A DNA stretch of 64,000 bases from Acanthochlamys bracteata (Eukaryota; Streptophyta; Magnoliopsida; Pandanales; Velloziaceae), in assembly GCA_019914995.1 (NCBI GenBank), contig CM034130.1:3596001-3660000 (forward strand). Direction: 5' to 3'. This document shows positions 47,361 through 59,218 of the stretch, piece by piece; position 1 is the first letter of the stretch; each line of letters begins with the position of its first letter. The translations under genes were made by a program, and so were the position numbers. The notes under the pieces were generated by a model. The model made no database searches and had not been told where the DNA came from. It saw nothing but the letters and a program-made list of their open reading frames with translations.

Positions 47361-47460
47361 TCTTCCCGGAATACCCCTGGCGGTTTTTTGACTTGTTCAG
47401 TTAAAAAAAGACGATGAATATCCTAAACGGGTCGGATTTAAGTCGAATCCAAATGATTAA

Positions 47461-47650
47461 AATAAATTGACCTAGTTTTTAATGGTAATAAGAATAATGT
47501 AAACGACTCCGTAGATCTTAACAGATTTTTATGTAAAATTTAACTAAATACTCATAATAAATTGACCTAGTTTTTAATGGTAATAAGAATAATGTAAACG
47601 ACTCCGTAGATCTTAACAGATTTTTAATTAAAATTTAACTAAATACTCAT
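47461..47650. repeat. Recent tandem duplication, 95-bp period, upstream of PP2-A
   Basis: A unit beginning AATAAATTGACCTAG at 47461 is repeated at 47556 with only about two visible differences. It lies about 100 bp upstream of the TATA box, so it may alter promoter spacing or motif number. The phrase GTAAACGACTCCGTAGATC is in both copies. Confidence -1.
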
Positions 47651-48416
47651 TGCATACACATACTTAATTCAAATAGCTGCCATTCTAACTTTTACCGCAA
47701 CGACCAAAATAAGCCATATTAATTCGTTAGCCGCCACGTTTTTAGACTTTTTTTCCTTCAACCAAAACCAGTTACTATTACAAATTTTATTAGTTATAGA
47801 TTATGAACTTAAAACTTTAGAAGTTTCATGAAATGTGGACAAATTGGATGCATGAAGAAGAAAAGAAATAATCAAGCTGTTTCACTTGTGAATGAATTGC
47901 TGGATAGAGATTGGAGAAATTACAGATCTTATCCAGGATGGAAACTATTCTGTAGAAAGTTTCAAAAAACTTTGAGACTGATGATTGATTATGTGGCTGT
48001 GTGATGGAAAATAGGATATTGTTTTTGTTAGCTATGTGGAGCTGAGCTGGATGATTCTTCTTTTAAATTTAGCTTAGGTGGATAAACATTACAAGAATTT
48101 TTCTTGCAAGTAGGAAGAAACAAAATAGAATTAAAAACAATAAATTATGTGATTTATGTGATTGATGATCATTGATGGATGGTTGTGGAGTTTGAGCGAA
48201 ACTCGTCTAACCAAACTCCTCATTATCTTCATTGATGTTAATCATTGGATCAATATTGGTCAAGATGAACTATATATAGTGAAATTTTTATGTTTTTTTT
48301 CTTTGTAATACATTAATAGCTTCAAAACAGATGGTAAGAATACTGCATGTTTAACTATACAATTGCTACAAAAAGTAATAAGACTCGAATTTGCAAAAGC
48401 TTACTATAGAACTTGA

Positions 48417-48676
48417 AGTGCGTTTGGTATTACTTATGAAATGAAATTTTTCTGAAATAGAAAATATTTTTGTTCTTCTTGAAAAATGAGTTCTATTTCT
48501 TTTACTTTCAAAAAAATAATAAAAATATGTAATAAAAAGATCTCATTATATAAAAATTTTTTATATTTTCTAAATTTTTAAATAAATTTTTTAAATATTT
48601 ATAAAATATATATTGAAAATGTGAAATGAAAAATTGAAAGGTTTTTTTGAAGGAAAACAAAAACAAACGCACTCGA
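48417..48676. mobile_element. AT-rich MITE-like repeat with GTGCGTTTGG ends
   Basis: It starts AGTGCGTTTGGTATTAC and ends AAAAACAAACGCACTC, so the termini are inverted copies (GTGCGTTTG and CAAACGCAC). The interior is AT-rich, about 260 bp in all, and noncoding. No reliable target duplication was found. Confidence -1.
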
Positions 48677-49639
48677 AATCATTCCAAACTTTTGGGAATT
48701 TAATTGCAACTTATCCTAGTTTTTCCTTTTATCTTGATTTATTTTAACAACGCTACACATTCATTTGTAAGTAATTCAATTTGGACTTCAATCTTTAATC
48801 ATGTGTCAAGTGCTAAGCTGGCTTTTGTTAGTCTTGAGATGGCAATAATAACTTCATTATGGTGTAGAAATTCAAAGAGCCAGGTGAAAATAGTTTAGAA
48901 GCTTTGCTATAAGAAAACAATTAATTAACAAGTTGATTGGATATATTTCTTCCCTCACTAGAAAGTCAAGTTCATTGCTTCATGTTATTTGCTTGAATTT
49001 TCGCAATATACAATGCGTTAAGCAAAACCAAAATGAACAAATTCATTGCTAAATAAAAATGTTGGATGTTGAATGTTTTTTTCTGTAAAAGTCAAAGCTC
49101 AAAATTAAACATTTCGTAGAGTCCAGCTGATAATTACAATTATATATTTTAAATTTATGTTTATTCCTTTTTTTGAAGTATTAAATCTTGAATACTAATA
49201 TGAAAAGTAAAGCTTATTAATAATTTTTATTACTTCAATAATTTCCAAATGACAAATAATAGCGTGTTAAGCAATTTTAAGTTGAAGGTATGATTCTCAT
49301 GTATTAGTCCTTCTTTCAATATTTTAAATGGTCTAATATTCATAAAATTTAACTTCTAGTTTATCAATTATATTTTTATTATTTTTATAATTTTCCATCA
49401 AAAGTTTTCCTTTGTATCTAAAATTTTCTTCAAAACTTGTTGCTTCTGAATGAAAGCAATCTCGGTTATTCCTTTAACTTCGATCATATATAAAATTTTA
49501 TCTAATACTAGTTTCTGAGCAAACATTAAGATTAAACATTCATAATACATTTTTTGAATATGTACAGCATATTACATAGTAACTATTATTTTAAAATATA
49601 TTATATGTCCAAAAATTCAACTTATCATTACGTCATATG

Positions 49640-49905
49640 AAGTTATATATTAATAGCAATACTATTTTTCCAATATTACTATAAATAAAATAATTATCGA
49701 CTAACATAAACGGTCGATAATCATAAAAGTTCAGTAACTAAAAGCAACTACCAATTAAAATATTGCTAGTTGGCAATCTATTAGTAATAACTAATCAGCA
49801 AATTATTTAGCGACTAGTTTCGTACAATAGTCGGTAATTTGAATGAACTTATCAAATTGACGAAATAGTCGGTAATTTAGCGACAGAAATTGCAGTAGGT
49901 ACTAG
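49640..49905. mobile_element. Possible CACTA-type transposon end fragment
   Basis: Repeated short phrases TAGTCGGTAATTT, TTAGCGAC, ATTATCGACTAAC and GGTCGATAATC in both orientations resemble the subterminal repeats of plant CACTA elements. The sequence GCGACAGAAATTGCAGTAG resembles the inner side of a CACTA terminus. No clear CACTA terminus or 3-bp duplication was found. Confidence -1.
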
Positions 49906-51439
49906 TGCAAGTACTATGAACGATTGTAGATCTCAAATCTATTACTTAAAAAGTGAAACCTCCTAAAGAAATATTATAAAAAAAATCAGCTGTAGTTTGA
50001 TTTATTAACGTCTTTAAGAAAATATGCACTTTTAGATGGACATTAGATATTTTAATTTTTTTCATATTCAATATTATACATTTCTTAGAGGTATAGGCAT
50101 AGTATCTTAATAGAATTCAATAATCTTTAATTCTCAAACCAAAATAGTAATTCCAGTTTAATTTTTTCTAAAACTTTTATCTTCTCTTTCTGAAATTTTA
50201 TATAACAGTTTCTTTGCTTAAAAAAAAAATCATTATAAGAGATAATTTTCAATAAAAAGTTAGTCATAAGAGTTCTACTCTCAAACTAAAATGTTCTTTT
50301 CATTTTTAAGTTTTCTTACTTTAAATTCAGATTTCCTAAATATATCAATAATTTTTTTCTTAAAGGAGTTTTCTTTTTTCTAACAGACATGTTTGTTAGT
50401 GCAGAACTTCAATTTTTATTCTTTAATAACTTTCTATAACTAATATTAATAACTTTTACAAATACGAAATTTCAATTTTACTAATTAGCATTTTTTTGTA
50501 ACAATATGATTATGAAGTTCGTTTCTGTGAATTAGCATGTAGGAGTTTTATTCTTTTATAAGGTATTGCAACAATTTATGGTTTTTGTGAATACACAACT
50601 TCAAATGTTTTTATTTTGACTGAAGTCTTGATTTTGTTAACATGTATAAATTTGCTCTTACCAATTTGATTATAAGAGTTTATGTTACAAAAAAGAAAAT
50701 AATAAATAATAAACTATCCTCTTTCAAAAGTTTTCTACACTAATATTAGAATTATTTTTTATAAATATAGGCTAAAACTTTTAATTAAAATAACGGTATT
50801 ATAGGTCAAAGTATTTATTTCATGAAATTTGTTTTATACACCAATATAGTTATAGGAGTCTTGATTCATAACTACAGAAATTGTATTATTTTGTTAAGAA
50901 CATATAAGAGCTTTTGTTTTTACTATTAAAAAATATAATTAAGATTCCTAGTTAGAAAATTAGGGAATGTTTATTTATTTGAGATTTTTAGTCATAATAT
51001 TAAGAGAATTTGTAGACATAAAATTCTAATTTTGTTAGAGTTTAATATTAAAATTCTCTAATTAACTAAAGATAATCTAGCTAATTCAGATTTTATGTTT
51101 AAACATTAAAAGTCTTAATGAATATATTCGAGCCTGTTTATGATATAATTGTGAGAGTCCTTTTCTGTAAAACACAAAATCTTTATTATATAGAAAAAAA
51201 CTTTTGGCACTAAAGCGAAAGTTATATTAATATCGGATTCAATTTTCGTTTGTTTAATTTGTAAGAGTTGAATATTGATCTACTAAACATATAACGTATA
51301 AGAAAACTATTTCTTACGACGGAACGTTTTGAAACTTGAAACATGGAACGTGAAAGTTTCACTTTAATTTTGAAGAAATCAATCATCGTATGATTAAATT
51401 ATTAAAACATTTTGATTCGGCAACGATTGAAGCTGAACG

Positions 51440-51705
51440 TTAATGGTGCGTTTTTTTTTTTCTTTTTCTTTCTCTAACAAAATTTTTTAATTTATATTTT
51501 TAATACATATTTTATAAATATTTAAAAAATTTATTTAAAAATTTAAAAAATGTAAAAAAATTTTACGTAATAAAATATTTTTATTATATATTTTTATTAT
51601 TTTTTAAAAATAAAAATATAAAACTTATTTTTAAAAAAATAAAAATATTTTTTATTTTAAAAAAAATTTATTTTATAAATAATTCTAAACGTACGTAAGA
51701 ATTCG
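51440..51705. mobile_element. AT-rich MITE-like repeat, second copy
   Basis: It starts GGTGCGTTTTTTTT and ends ATAATTCTAAACGTACG. The interior TTATAAATATTTAAAAAATT and TTATTTTAAAAAAAATTTA blocks follow the same order as in copies near 53.66 and 55.89 kb. Confidence -1.
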
Positions 51706-53654
51706 TGTTTCTGACTCGGATCCACGTTTTATTTTAAAATATAAAACTTTTATCACAAATTATGTAGTGGTTCTTGATCGCCCATTGATCTCCTTCACTA
51801 ATAATTTCTTTGGTACTTTTTTCTAGTTCTTAATTTATTCTGTTTTGGAATTTTATGTGTGTGTTCAGAATTGAAAAAAAAAAAACGAAAAATGAATTCA
51901 GAATGATGATATTTTTATGTACCTGTTTTTTCTTGGTAGCTATGAAACTTGTGGATTTAGGACATCGTTTGTCATTGTGTTTCAAAAGTTTTTCATTTTA
52001 ATTTTTATTATATTTTTTATAATATTATATAAAATTTATTTTAAAATATAAAATTATTATTATTATCTATTATAAAAATTTTCTATTATTTATTATAAAA
52101 TATTTTATTTTATAAGTATTTTTAAATATTCTATAACTACCATAGTTTTAACAGGTTACCTAAGTTAAGAATAAAATTGTTTCGGAAAAATTAAAAAGCC
52201 TACCGTTCAGAGTCCGTAATCGACGAGCTCAGTCCATCATGTGTCATTTGATTTTAAAGTAGTGTCATATTTAATATTTGATATCTTATGTGAAGCAAAA
52301 TCATAAAAGAAGATATTTGAAATTGCATTTAAAAAGAATTTAAAAATTTTTTACCTCATATATATAATAAAATAATCAATAATATGATATAATTTTTTTA
52401 TATTTTTAAATTTACAAATAAATTTTATAAAATATTTTTTAAAAAATTATTAAAATATATGAAATAAAAAATAAGAATTAAAAAATAATAAAACAAATCC
52501 AAACAAAATGTAGGTTAAAAGAAGGACGTGTTGAGTGAGATGAACGAGTAAGTAAACCTTTAAGCAAGAGATTCAATCTACAAAAAAATTTTGGAAGATA
52601 AATTAATATCTGCGAAATCATCGCCAGAATTTACGTATGCGAGATAAAATACAAATAAAAAAACTTTTTAAGTGTAAAATTCTTTTTATTTTGCAGTACG
52701 ATCTAATTAGAGTACAAGCTGTATATGGTGCTTGACATCTCATATGAAGCAGAAGATGTACGAATGTTGGTGAAAAGAAGACATAAATGGCCACCACTCA
52801 CATTCTAATGACAAACAAATTTGAAAAGTTATATGAAAAATTCTAAAAAACAAAATAAGAGAGACCGTGTCTTGCCAAAAAGCGCTAGCCAATCAGAGTA
52901 ATAACTTTAAGATCAAATTTTTTTAAAAAAGAAACTTTAAAAAATAAAACTAAAAATTAAAAAGATTTAATAAAAATAAATTTTATATTTATTTTAAATT
53001 AGAATAGATTTTAAAATTAAAATTTGCAATAAATTTTTAATAAAATTTTATTTTAAATTTATTTATTTATTTTATTTAAAGTGATTTTGAAGTAAATTTG
53101 ATGGGTAAGTAAATAAACCGTAAGAGCAATGTTGTTGAACTATGGAGGCATTTTTAAATCTTTACTTTAATAGTTGAATCACCAGAAATTAAAAAAGAAA
53201 AAAAAAACACTTCATCTTTTCCACATGATTCTTACAAAAAGAGAGAAAGAAAAAGATAAAAGTCATTATTCTAACTCCAACTTATAGAGATGTTTGCTTA
53301 TAATTGCCTTGCATTTTTGTGAAATTTGCCTTCTACTGTGTTTCATGGTTGTGGGAGGAAATCATGCTATTGCCATTTACAGGTTACCTCCTAGTGGATA
53401 CTATATTATTTTGGAAGCGTTTAATAAAATTTTTATAATATTTTATAAATTTATTTAAAATTTTAAAAAATATAAAAAATTATGTCATAAATTTTTATTA
53501 TTTAATTAAGTAAAAAAATTTATTTTAAAAAATTTTTATTTAAAATTTTTTTTATTTTATAAATATTTTTAAAATATTTCCGTTCATCAAGAACAAAATT
53601 TTTGTCCATCTTGAAATTCCTTACTAGTTAGTTACTATTATGTCAATATTTTTG

Positions 53655-53895
53655 AATGCATTTGGTAGTGCATACCAAACGCTATTTTTTAACTCTTTTT
53701 TATTTCACATTTTCTAATATATATTTTATAAATATTTAGAAATTTTAGATAGTGTAAAAAAATTTTACGTAATAAAATCTTTTTATTATATATTTTTATT
53801 ATTTTTTTAAAATTAAAAAAAATAGAGCTTGTTTTAAAAAAAATAAAAAATATATCCTATTTCAAAAAAATTATATTTTATAAACAATCCCAAAA
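53655..53895. mobile_element. AT-rich MITE-like repeat, third copy
   Basis: It starts GCATTTGGTAGTGC and has the same order of internal AT-rich blocks, ending near TTTATAAACAATCCCAAAAT. The right terminus is worn. Confidence -1.
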
Positions 53896-54828
53896 TCACC
53901 GCGATTCCCATTTTAAAAAAACACAAAAAATGTAAGCAGCATACATTATACCTCATTAGGTAGGAGTGACCGTAGAAAGTACCCATGAAATTAGCAGCAA
54001 AAGTTTTCATTCAATTTTAGCACTCACATCCAAGAGTTCTATCTCATTTCCAGAGTCCATTTCGAATATCATTACAATGTTTCTGCAATGAAGTAACAAC
54101 TTCGAAGATAAACAAGTTCTTTCCCGCTACTCCAAAAGGGAAAAAAGTTTTAAAAAATAAACAACAGCCGGCAAAAATTCAGACGTGGTCTTGTGATCAA
54201 GAAACATTATTCAAAGACCAACTTGTGCCTCTTTTGAATTAATAAACCTGATATCCTGTACTTCAAAACTAACAATTGATTGATTCTGAAACAACGAAAT
54301 AAAACCAACTCTAATTCTTAGTTGTCGGCAATATTTTTTTGCCAAATGGAATCAAGATAGGAGCAGAAAGATCGACCAATAGCTGCGTGTCTCTGACGTG
54401 GATCCATGTTTTTAAATAAATCCTTCTTTTTCGAAATGTTGCTTCTTGCACTCTTATTGGTCCTCCTCGTAACAACTTGTTGCTGCTGCCTTTCTCCACA
54501 CTTTGTAATATCTCATATTTCATATTTTTTTCCTTGTCCTTTCCAGCAAAAATTAAAAAAAAACGAAAAGAAACTTTAATTAATGCATATATATGCTAGA
54601 GGTCAAGAGCCAATTAAGATGAGGTGGTTTTTCTTTATTTATTCAATTCGATAAATAATAGTGAGAGTGATAGAAGTGAGCAGGAATTCAATGTTTTTTG
54701 TAGTTATATATATTGATGAACGGAGGAAGACAATAACTGAATTAAAACGTCTGAGACATTTCTGAAGTGTTAACTTCATGCCAGGCAATTTGCCAAACAT
54801 ATATATATAGGAAAGAATAGGTGCACTC

Positions 54829-55214
54829 TAACTTTTATGCACATTCCAACGCATTCTATGGCCGTTTATGACCGTGGAGATATTCAAATCCAATCTCTAC
54901 CGTTGGATATGAAAAACTACGAATCATTAACACATTGACAAAATTTTATTCCGATCGGATTACGAATAGACCTTCATCCGATCACTTGATCAAGATGACT
55001 AAAAAATATATATATATATTTTGTTAACTTTTACTATTTATATCATCATTATCAAGTGACTGGATGAAGGTCTATTCGTAATCTAATCTGAATAAAATTT
55101 TGTCAGTATGTTAACGACTCATAATTCTTCATATCTAACGATAGAGATTGAATTTGGAGATCTCTATAACCACAAATGACTATAAAGTGCGCTGAAGTGT
55201 GCATAAGAATTACA
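54829..55214. mobile_element. Long hairpin (foldback) element
   Basis: Two arms of about 175-190 bases are imperfect reverse complements around a short AT-rich loop (about 55004-55030). Paired phrases include TTATGCACA near 54835 with TGTGCATAA near 55199, GACAAAATTTTATTC near 54938 with GAATAAAATTTTGTC near 55091, and ATTACGAATAGACCTTCATCC near 54960, whose complement covers 55062-55081. A transcript would fold into a long stem. A related half copy lies at 39170-39345, so this is a dispersed element. It is noncoding. Confidence -1.
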
Positions 55215-57120
55215 ATGCAATTATTTTTTCATATATATATATGTGTATGTGTGTGGAATTTTTTTTAATCAAAATATTGTATATAGTCGAAGTAAAAACG
55301 TCATAGAGGTATAGATTTTCGTCTTCTTTATACATTATTATATAGACATGAATATTACCAATAATTGTAGAGATTTCTCAAATAAAAAAGAAAGTGCATA
55401 GGGCAGTAAATCCACAGACCTAACTTAATTATATGTAACTATTAAAAACTACAGTTCGATATTTAAAACTACCTTCTAAAACTCAAAGCATGGAGAAACC
55501 TATTATAGGTTAATAAATTCAGCAGAATAAACAAAAAAGAAAAACGGTAGCCTATGGTTGAGGAAGAAGGTAGTTGAATTATGAGGGCAATAATTTCCCA
55601 ATCGATTAGCAAAGATTTTTAGTTGTTCTATGGATTAAAAAATACTTCACGTTTTTCGCATTCAATGACATTTGCCGGCTGCATTAATATTTTTAACTTA
55701 TTTATTGTAAAAACGAAAACGAAGAATATAAAAAAGAGAAAGGAAAAAAAAATGCTATACTGGAATTAACAAAAAAAAAGTCTATTAGAAGCTTGTTTGA
55801 AATTATGGACTTCTAGAACTTAAAACCACTGCCAGTATCTATACTCTCATGTCTAGTGGGCTGGACCACTTTGTGGTCAGTAGAATATGAGAACGTTTGG
55901 TCAGCTTTTTTAAAAAATTTTTAATTTTAATTTTATATTTTTTAATATATATTTTATAATTATTTAAAAATTTATCTAAAATTTAAAAAATATGAAAACT
56001 TTTACGATTTTTTTATTACGTATTTTTATTATTTAAAAAAAATAAAAATAATTTTTCAAAAAAATAAAAATATTTTTTATTTTAAAAAATTTTATTTTAT
56101 AAGTAATTTCAAACGCATGCATATATTTGGGAGTTTGGGTTATTTGCACCACTAGCTTTTGCTTGCCAAACCATCCATCTCCATATCACCCTTCACAAAT
56201 GAGCAACGTCATTAATGGCAATTTTCATGTGTTTATTTGAGCACAAGGATCATAGTATTGGGTGCTAAAGCAAGTTTCAAAGTAATGCAAGGCAATTGAA
56301 AGATGATTATTTTACAAAGAACAAAAAGAAAGATACGAATGTCACTAAAATGACAGAAGACAAAAGCTTCAAATGAAAAAATAAGTTATTTCTCATTCGT
56401 CGTCCTTCGCCATCTCCGATGGAATAAATTCTATATATACATGTCACTTTAAAATTAAAAATCAATGAAGACCTGCCAGTTAATTAAACAAATAATAATA
56501 ATAGAACAAAATTGAAAAAAATAGAGAGTTCATGAACAGTTAAATTCCATTCTGTTTTGTGCTTGCCATAAATGGGAGCAAAGAATTACTATTAATCTAA
56601 TTGTTAATTTCACAATCCAAGTAATATCACCTACCATTAGACAAAAAAAAACTGAAAAACGTCTAAGAACTTTAAAAAGAAATAGAGTACATGTATAGAG
56701 AATTGAATCAACATTACGGGAGTTCAAAAGGAAATGGTAACAAATATATAATGATAATAACAAAAATAATGATTGATGAAACAAATTTAACTGTCTAATT
56801 ATTATGTGATAGATATGTTATTGTATATAAACTTTTAAGCTTGCATGAAAGAAAAATTTGAGATAGAAAAATTGATCATGTAAATTTTGAACGAATATAG
56901 AGCCAGACTTTGGATGCCTATTTCGGATCTCTTTGGCTAAGTTTTTTAAGCACGACTTTCTCGATCACTCACTTATTTCTCTGACAGACTACCATATTAT
57001 ATTTTAGCAATATCTTAAATGTGAATCTTTATATTTATAATTTGATTTATTTTATTTGTGTGAAGGTTAGAAAAAAGTTGGAGAAATGAAAGAATTAAGA
57101 AAAAGAAGATAGTTGATGAT
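55215..57120. other. AT-rich intergenic DNA
   Basis: No gene is recognised. It contains one more AT-rich repeat copy at 55889-56125 (starts AACGTTTGGTCAGC, ends CAAACGCATG). A minus-strand frame at 56530-56784 is open but has no recognisable domain. Confidence -1.
55889..56125. mobile_element. AT-rich MITE-like repeat, fourth copy
   Basis: It has the same internal order as the copies at 51.44 and 53.66 kb, with inverted-looking ends AACGTTTGG and CAAACGCATG. Confidence -1.
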
Positions 57121-57326
57121 GCAGTGGGCCGAATTCTAATACAGGCCCACGAAAATGGACCATAGGAGGAGAAGAAATCAATTGATTCATAGTCAATACC
57201 TACTACCCTCTCTAGAAAGAAGACTTGCGAGTCTTTACACTAGCCCGCAGGAGATTAACTTCCTGAGCACAACTGTAACCTCTTCGACGTGATCGTTTTC
57301 TCCGAAATTTCAGTGGAAGTTAACCC
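57121..57326 (+). promoter_or_regulatory. Promoter-like segment with paired GGCCC motifs
   Basis: TGGGCC (57125-57130) and AGGCCCA (57143-57149) face each other about 12 bases apart, a pattern typical of TCP-bound site II elements in promoters of plant housekeeping genes. A leader-like pyrimidine-rich segment follows. The function is inferred. Confidence -1.
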
Positions 57327-57692
57327 ATGATTCTTCCACGCAAGACTCGCTCGTGCATCCAATTAATATCATTTGCTTTCAGCAAATTCTCACGAATTTC
57401 TTTCGTTCAGTCAAATGACAGTAAATCTACTCTGTTAAATCTCCACCGCAAAAAAGTTCAAATTTTAATTTTTTCTTTTAATTTCAACAGAGGTGAAAGT
57501 CCTCGCGGATTTAGAGGGATTGTGTATAAGAAGTTTTGCCGTAGAGCAGAGGGGACGGAGATCTCCGGAACGGAGGACAGAGAGAGGTGGAGACGAAGAA
57601 ATAGAGGAAGAACGAAGAACATAGAACAAATTAGAGGTCGGAGAGTTGGACATAGCTCGATGGTGGACACCGCAGTCAGCATTCAGATTTGA
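57327..57692 (+). CDS. Orphan ORF of 121 codons, unrecognised
   Basis: The frame starts at the first ATG after the promoter-like segment and encodes a basic protein (MILPRKTRSCIQLISF...) with an Arg/Glu-rich second half (ERWRRRNRGRTKNIEQIRGR). I recognise no domain. The second half could equally be non-coding leader, because the opposite strand is also open. It may be the remains of a truncated gene or an unannotated RNA. Confidence -1.
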   Translation: MILPRKTRSCIQLISFAFSKFSRISFVQSNDSKSTLLNLHRKKVQILIFSFNFNRGESPRGFRGIVYKKFCRRAEGTEISGTEDRERWRRRNRGRTKNIEQIRGRRVGHSSMVDTAVSIQI

Positions 57693-57949
57693 TTTTCTTC
57701 CCATTTTATGTATCTTTCAATAAATTTTGATGCTTGTATTATTAAAATGAGTAGCTAAACATCTGCACTAGAATTTTGAATGAAATTCTAGTTTAATTGT
57801 TTGGGTTATTGAATATTGTTGTGATTAAAAATTGTTAAATATTTTGTGAATAATTAATTTTTGAATTAATTGAAATTTAGTTTTTAAATTTAAATATTTA
57901 ATCAATATTGAATTTGAAGTTTGAATTATTTGTATAATTCTGTTTGCGA

Positions 57950-58475
57950 ACCGATCGGAACATAATACAAGAGTTTAGAATTAATAACAGTGATTAGTAT
58001 TTTTTGAAAAAAAACTGTCATGATTGTATGATTTATGATTTTATAATTTTTAATGTATCTCTTATTTAATTGTAGATTAGACCAAAGTTAGGATCATAAT
58101 TTAAAATCTGACATAAGGTTGACCAAGATATTAGATACGAAATTTTCGCATTAGTAAATAATAAAATTTACACTTGTTTGAGAATTCAAATAATGCATAC
58201 TAATGGTGGATTTTAGAATTCTAATTATTTTATTTTCTATGTTTTCTAAAAGTTTTTGCTATTTGATTATTTACTTTTTATACATATTTATAGTTTAATT
58301 AAATATCTCTATTTTATTACATATCTTGTGAGATTGATTTTGAGTTAGAGTTAGCATTAGTCTCTGTAGATTGACCATGTTATTTGTTATACGGTAGACG
58401 ATAACTATGCACTTGCGAGATAAACTAAGATAGAATTTTTAAATTTTTGTAGGTGATTTTAGCCTCATTGTCTAA
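57950..58475 (+). mobile_element. Ty3/gypsy LTR fossil, fragment
   Basis: The region around 58325-58475 matches the end-of-LTR region of the two larger fossils at 60.78 and 62.94 kb, including GAGTTAGAGTTAG, a GTAGACGATAACTATGCACTT-like block and GATAGAATTTTTAAA. It is an old fragment without a coding part. The left limit is uncertain. Confidence -1.
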
Positions 58476-59073
58476 AAGACATTGCGAGCAGCTTACTTGA
58501 CCAACATTAACACTGAAGCACACAACTTCGCATCCATAATGTTTCCAGAATCATAGTTATAATGTTGGAAAAGCAAATTGACTAAATAATTAAATAGAAG
58601 AACAACCAAACAGAGAAGGTAAATGTTAGTTAGAAACTTAGATGATTAGCTGTAAACTTGAATTTCATTAGAAGATAATCAATAAGTAGATATCAATATC
58701 CCATGCAGGTTAAAGCTGAATGTTGAAAAAACTTCTATCTGTTTTATGTTTTATGATACCAAGCTGGGTTGACCTTCGAACACAAGAACAATAGCTAATA
58801 CGAGGTATAAAAGAAACGAGTCTTGGCTTTGGAGAGGTTCTATTAATAACAAACAGTTGTCAGAATGACACAGGATTAACCCAGAACAAGGTAGGCTTTT
58901 CTATCAAAGAATGACGGTCATCATAAAAAAATGTAAAATCATGTTAACTAACCAAAATGCATGAATTCCTCATATTCATACAAGAAAAACCATTTAATTG
59001 CAGGAGTGCAGGACAAACTTGAACCATGTTACAATTAGTGATGCAACGAAATCAAATGGAAATTGAAAAGAAA
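58476..59073. other. Intergenic DNA or introns of the minus-strand candidate gene
   Basis: No firm gene. If the exon at 59122-59218 is real, its downstream exons should lie here. One acceptor-like site (minus strand near 58846) opens a short frame that keeps phase, but this is speculative. Confidence -1.
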
Positions 59074-59121
59074 TTAAAAGGAATGGCGAAAACGAAATCG
59101 AAATGAAGTTCTAGAACGTAC

Positions 59122-59218
59122 CTTGATTGACAGGGGCGAGACGACGAATAGCAAAGAGGGGCGTGGCGGGATTAGAGGAGCGGCGTGAGAAGTGAAGGAA
59201 GGAGTCGAATGACTGCAT
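59122..59218 (-). CDS. Possible first coding exon of a small organelle-targeted protein
   Basis: Read on the minus strand, an ATG at 59218 opens MQSFDSFLHFSRRSSNPATP, then LFAIRRLAPVNQ, and ends at a strong donor (CAAG/GTACGT, 59122/59121). The composition (Ser, Arg, Phe, no acidic residue after position 5) suits a mitochondrial or plastid targeting peptide. The exon has codon-like GC content well above the flanks. The following exons are not established, so the product is unknown. A divergent CT-rich leader-like region begins about 60 bp to the right. Confidence -1.

Larger units (their letters stand above)
47651..54800. other. Long AT-rich intergenic tract with worn repeats, no gene recognised
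   Basis: No coding gene is supported over 7 kb. A short open stretch at about 47870-47960 (NELLDRDWRNYRSYPGWK) has coding flavour but no known domain. Most of the rest is AT-rich with repeated ATATTTTATAAATATTT phrases. The family members at 48.4, 51.4 and 53.7 kb and a CACTA-like fragment at 49.7 kb are listed separately. Confidence -1.
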
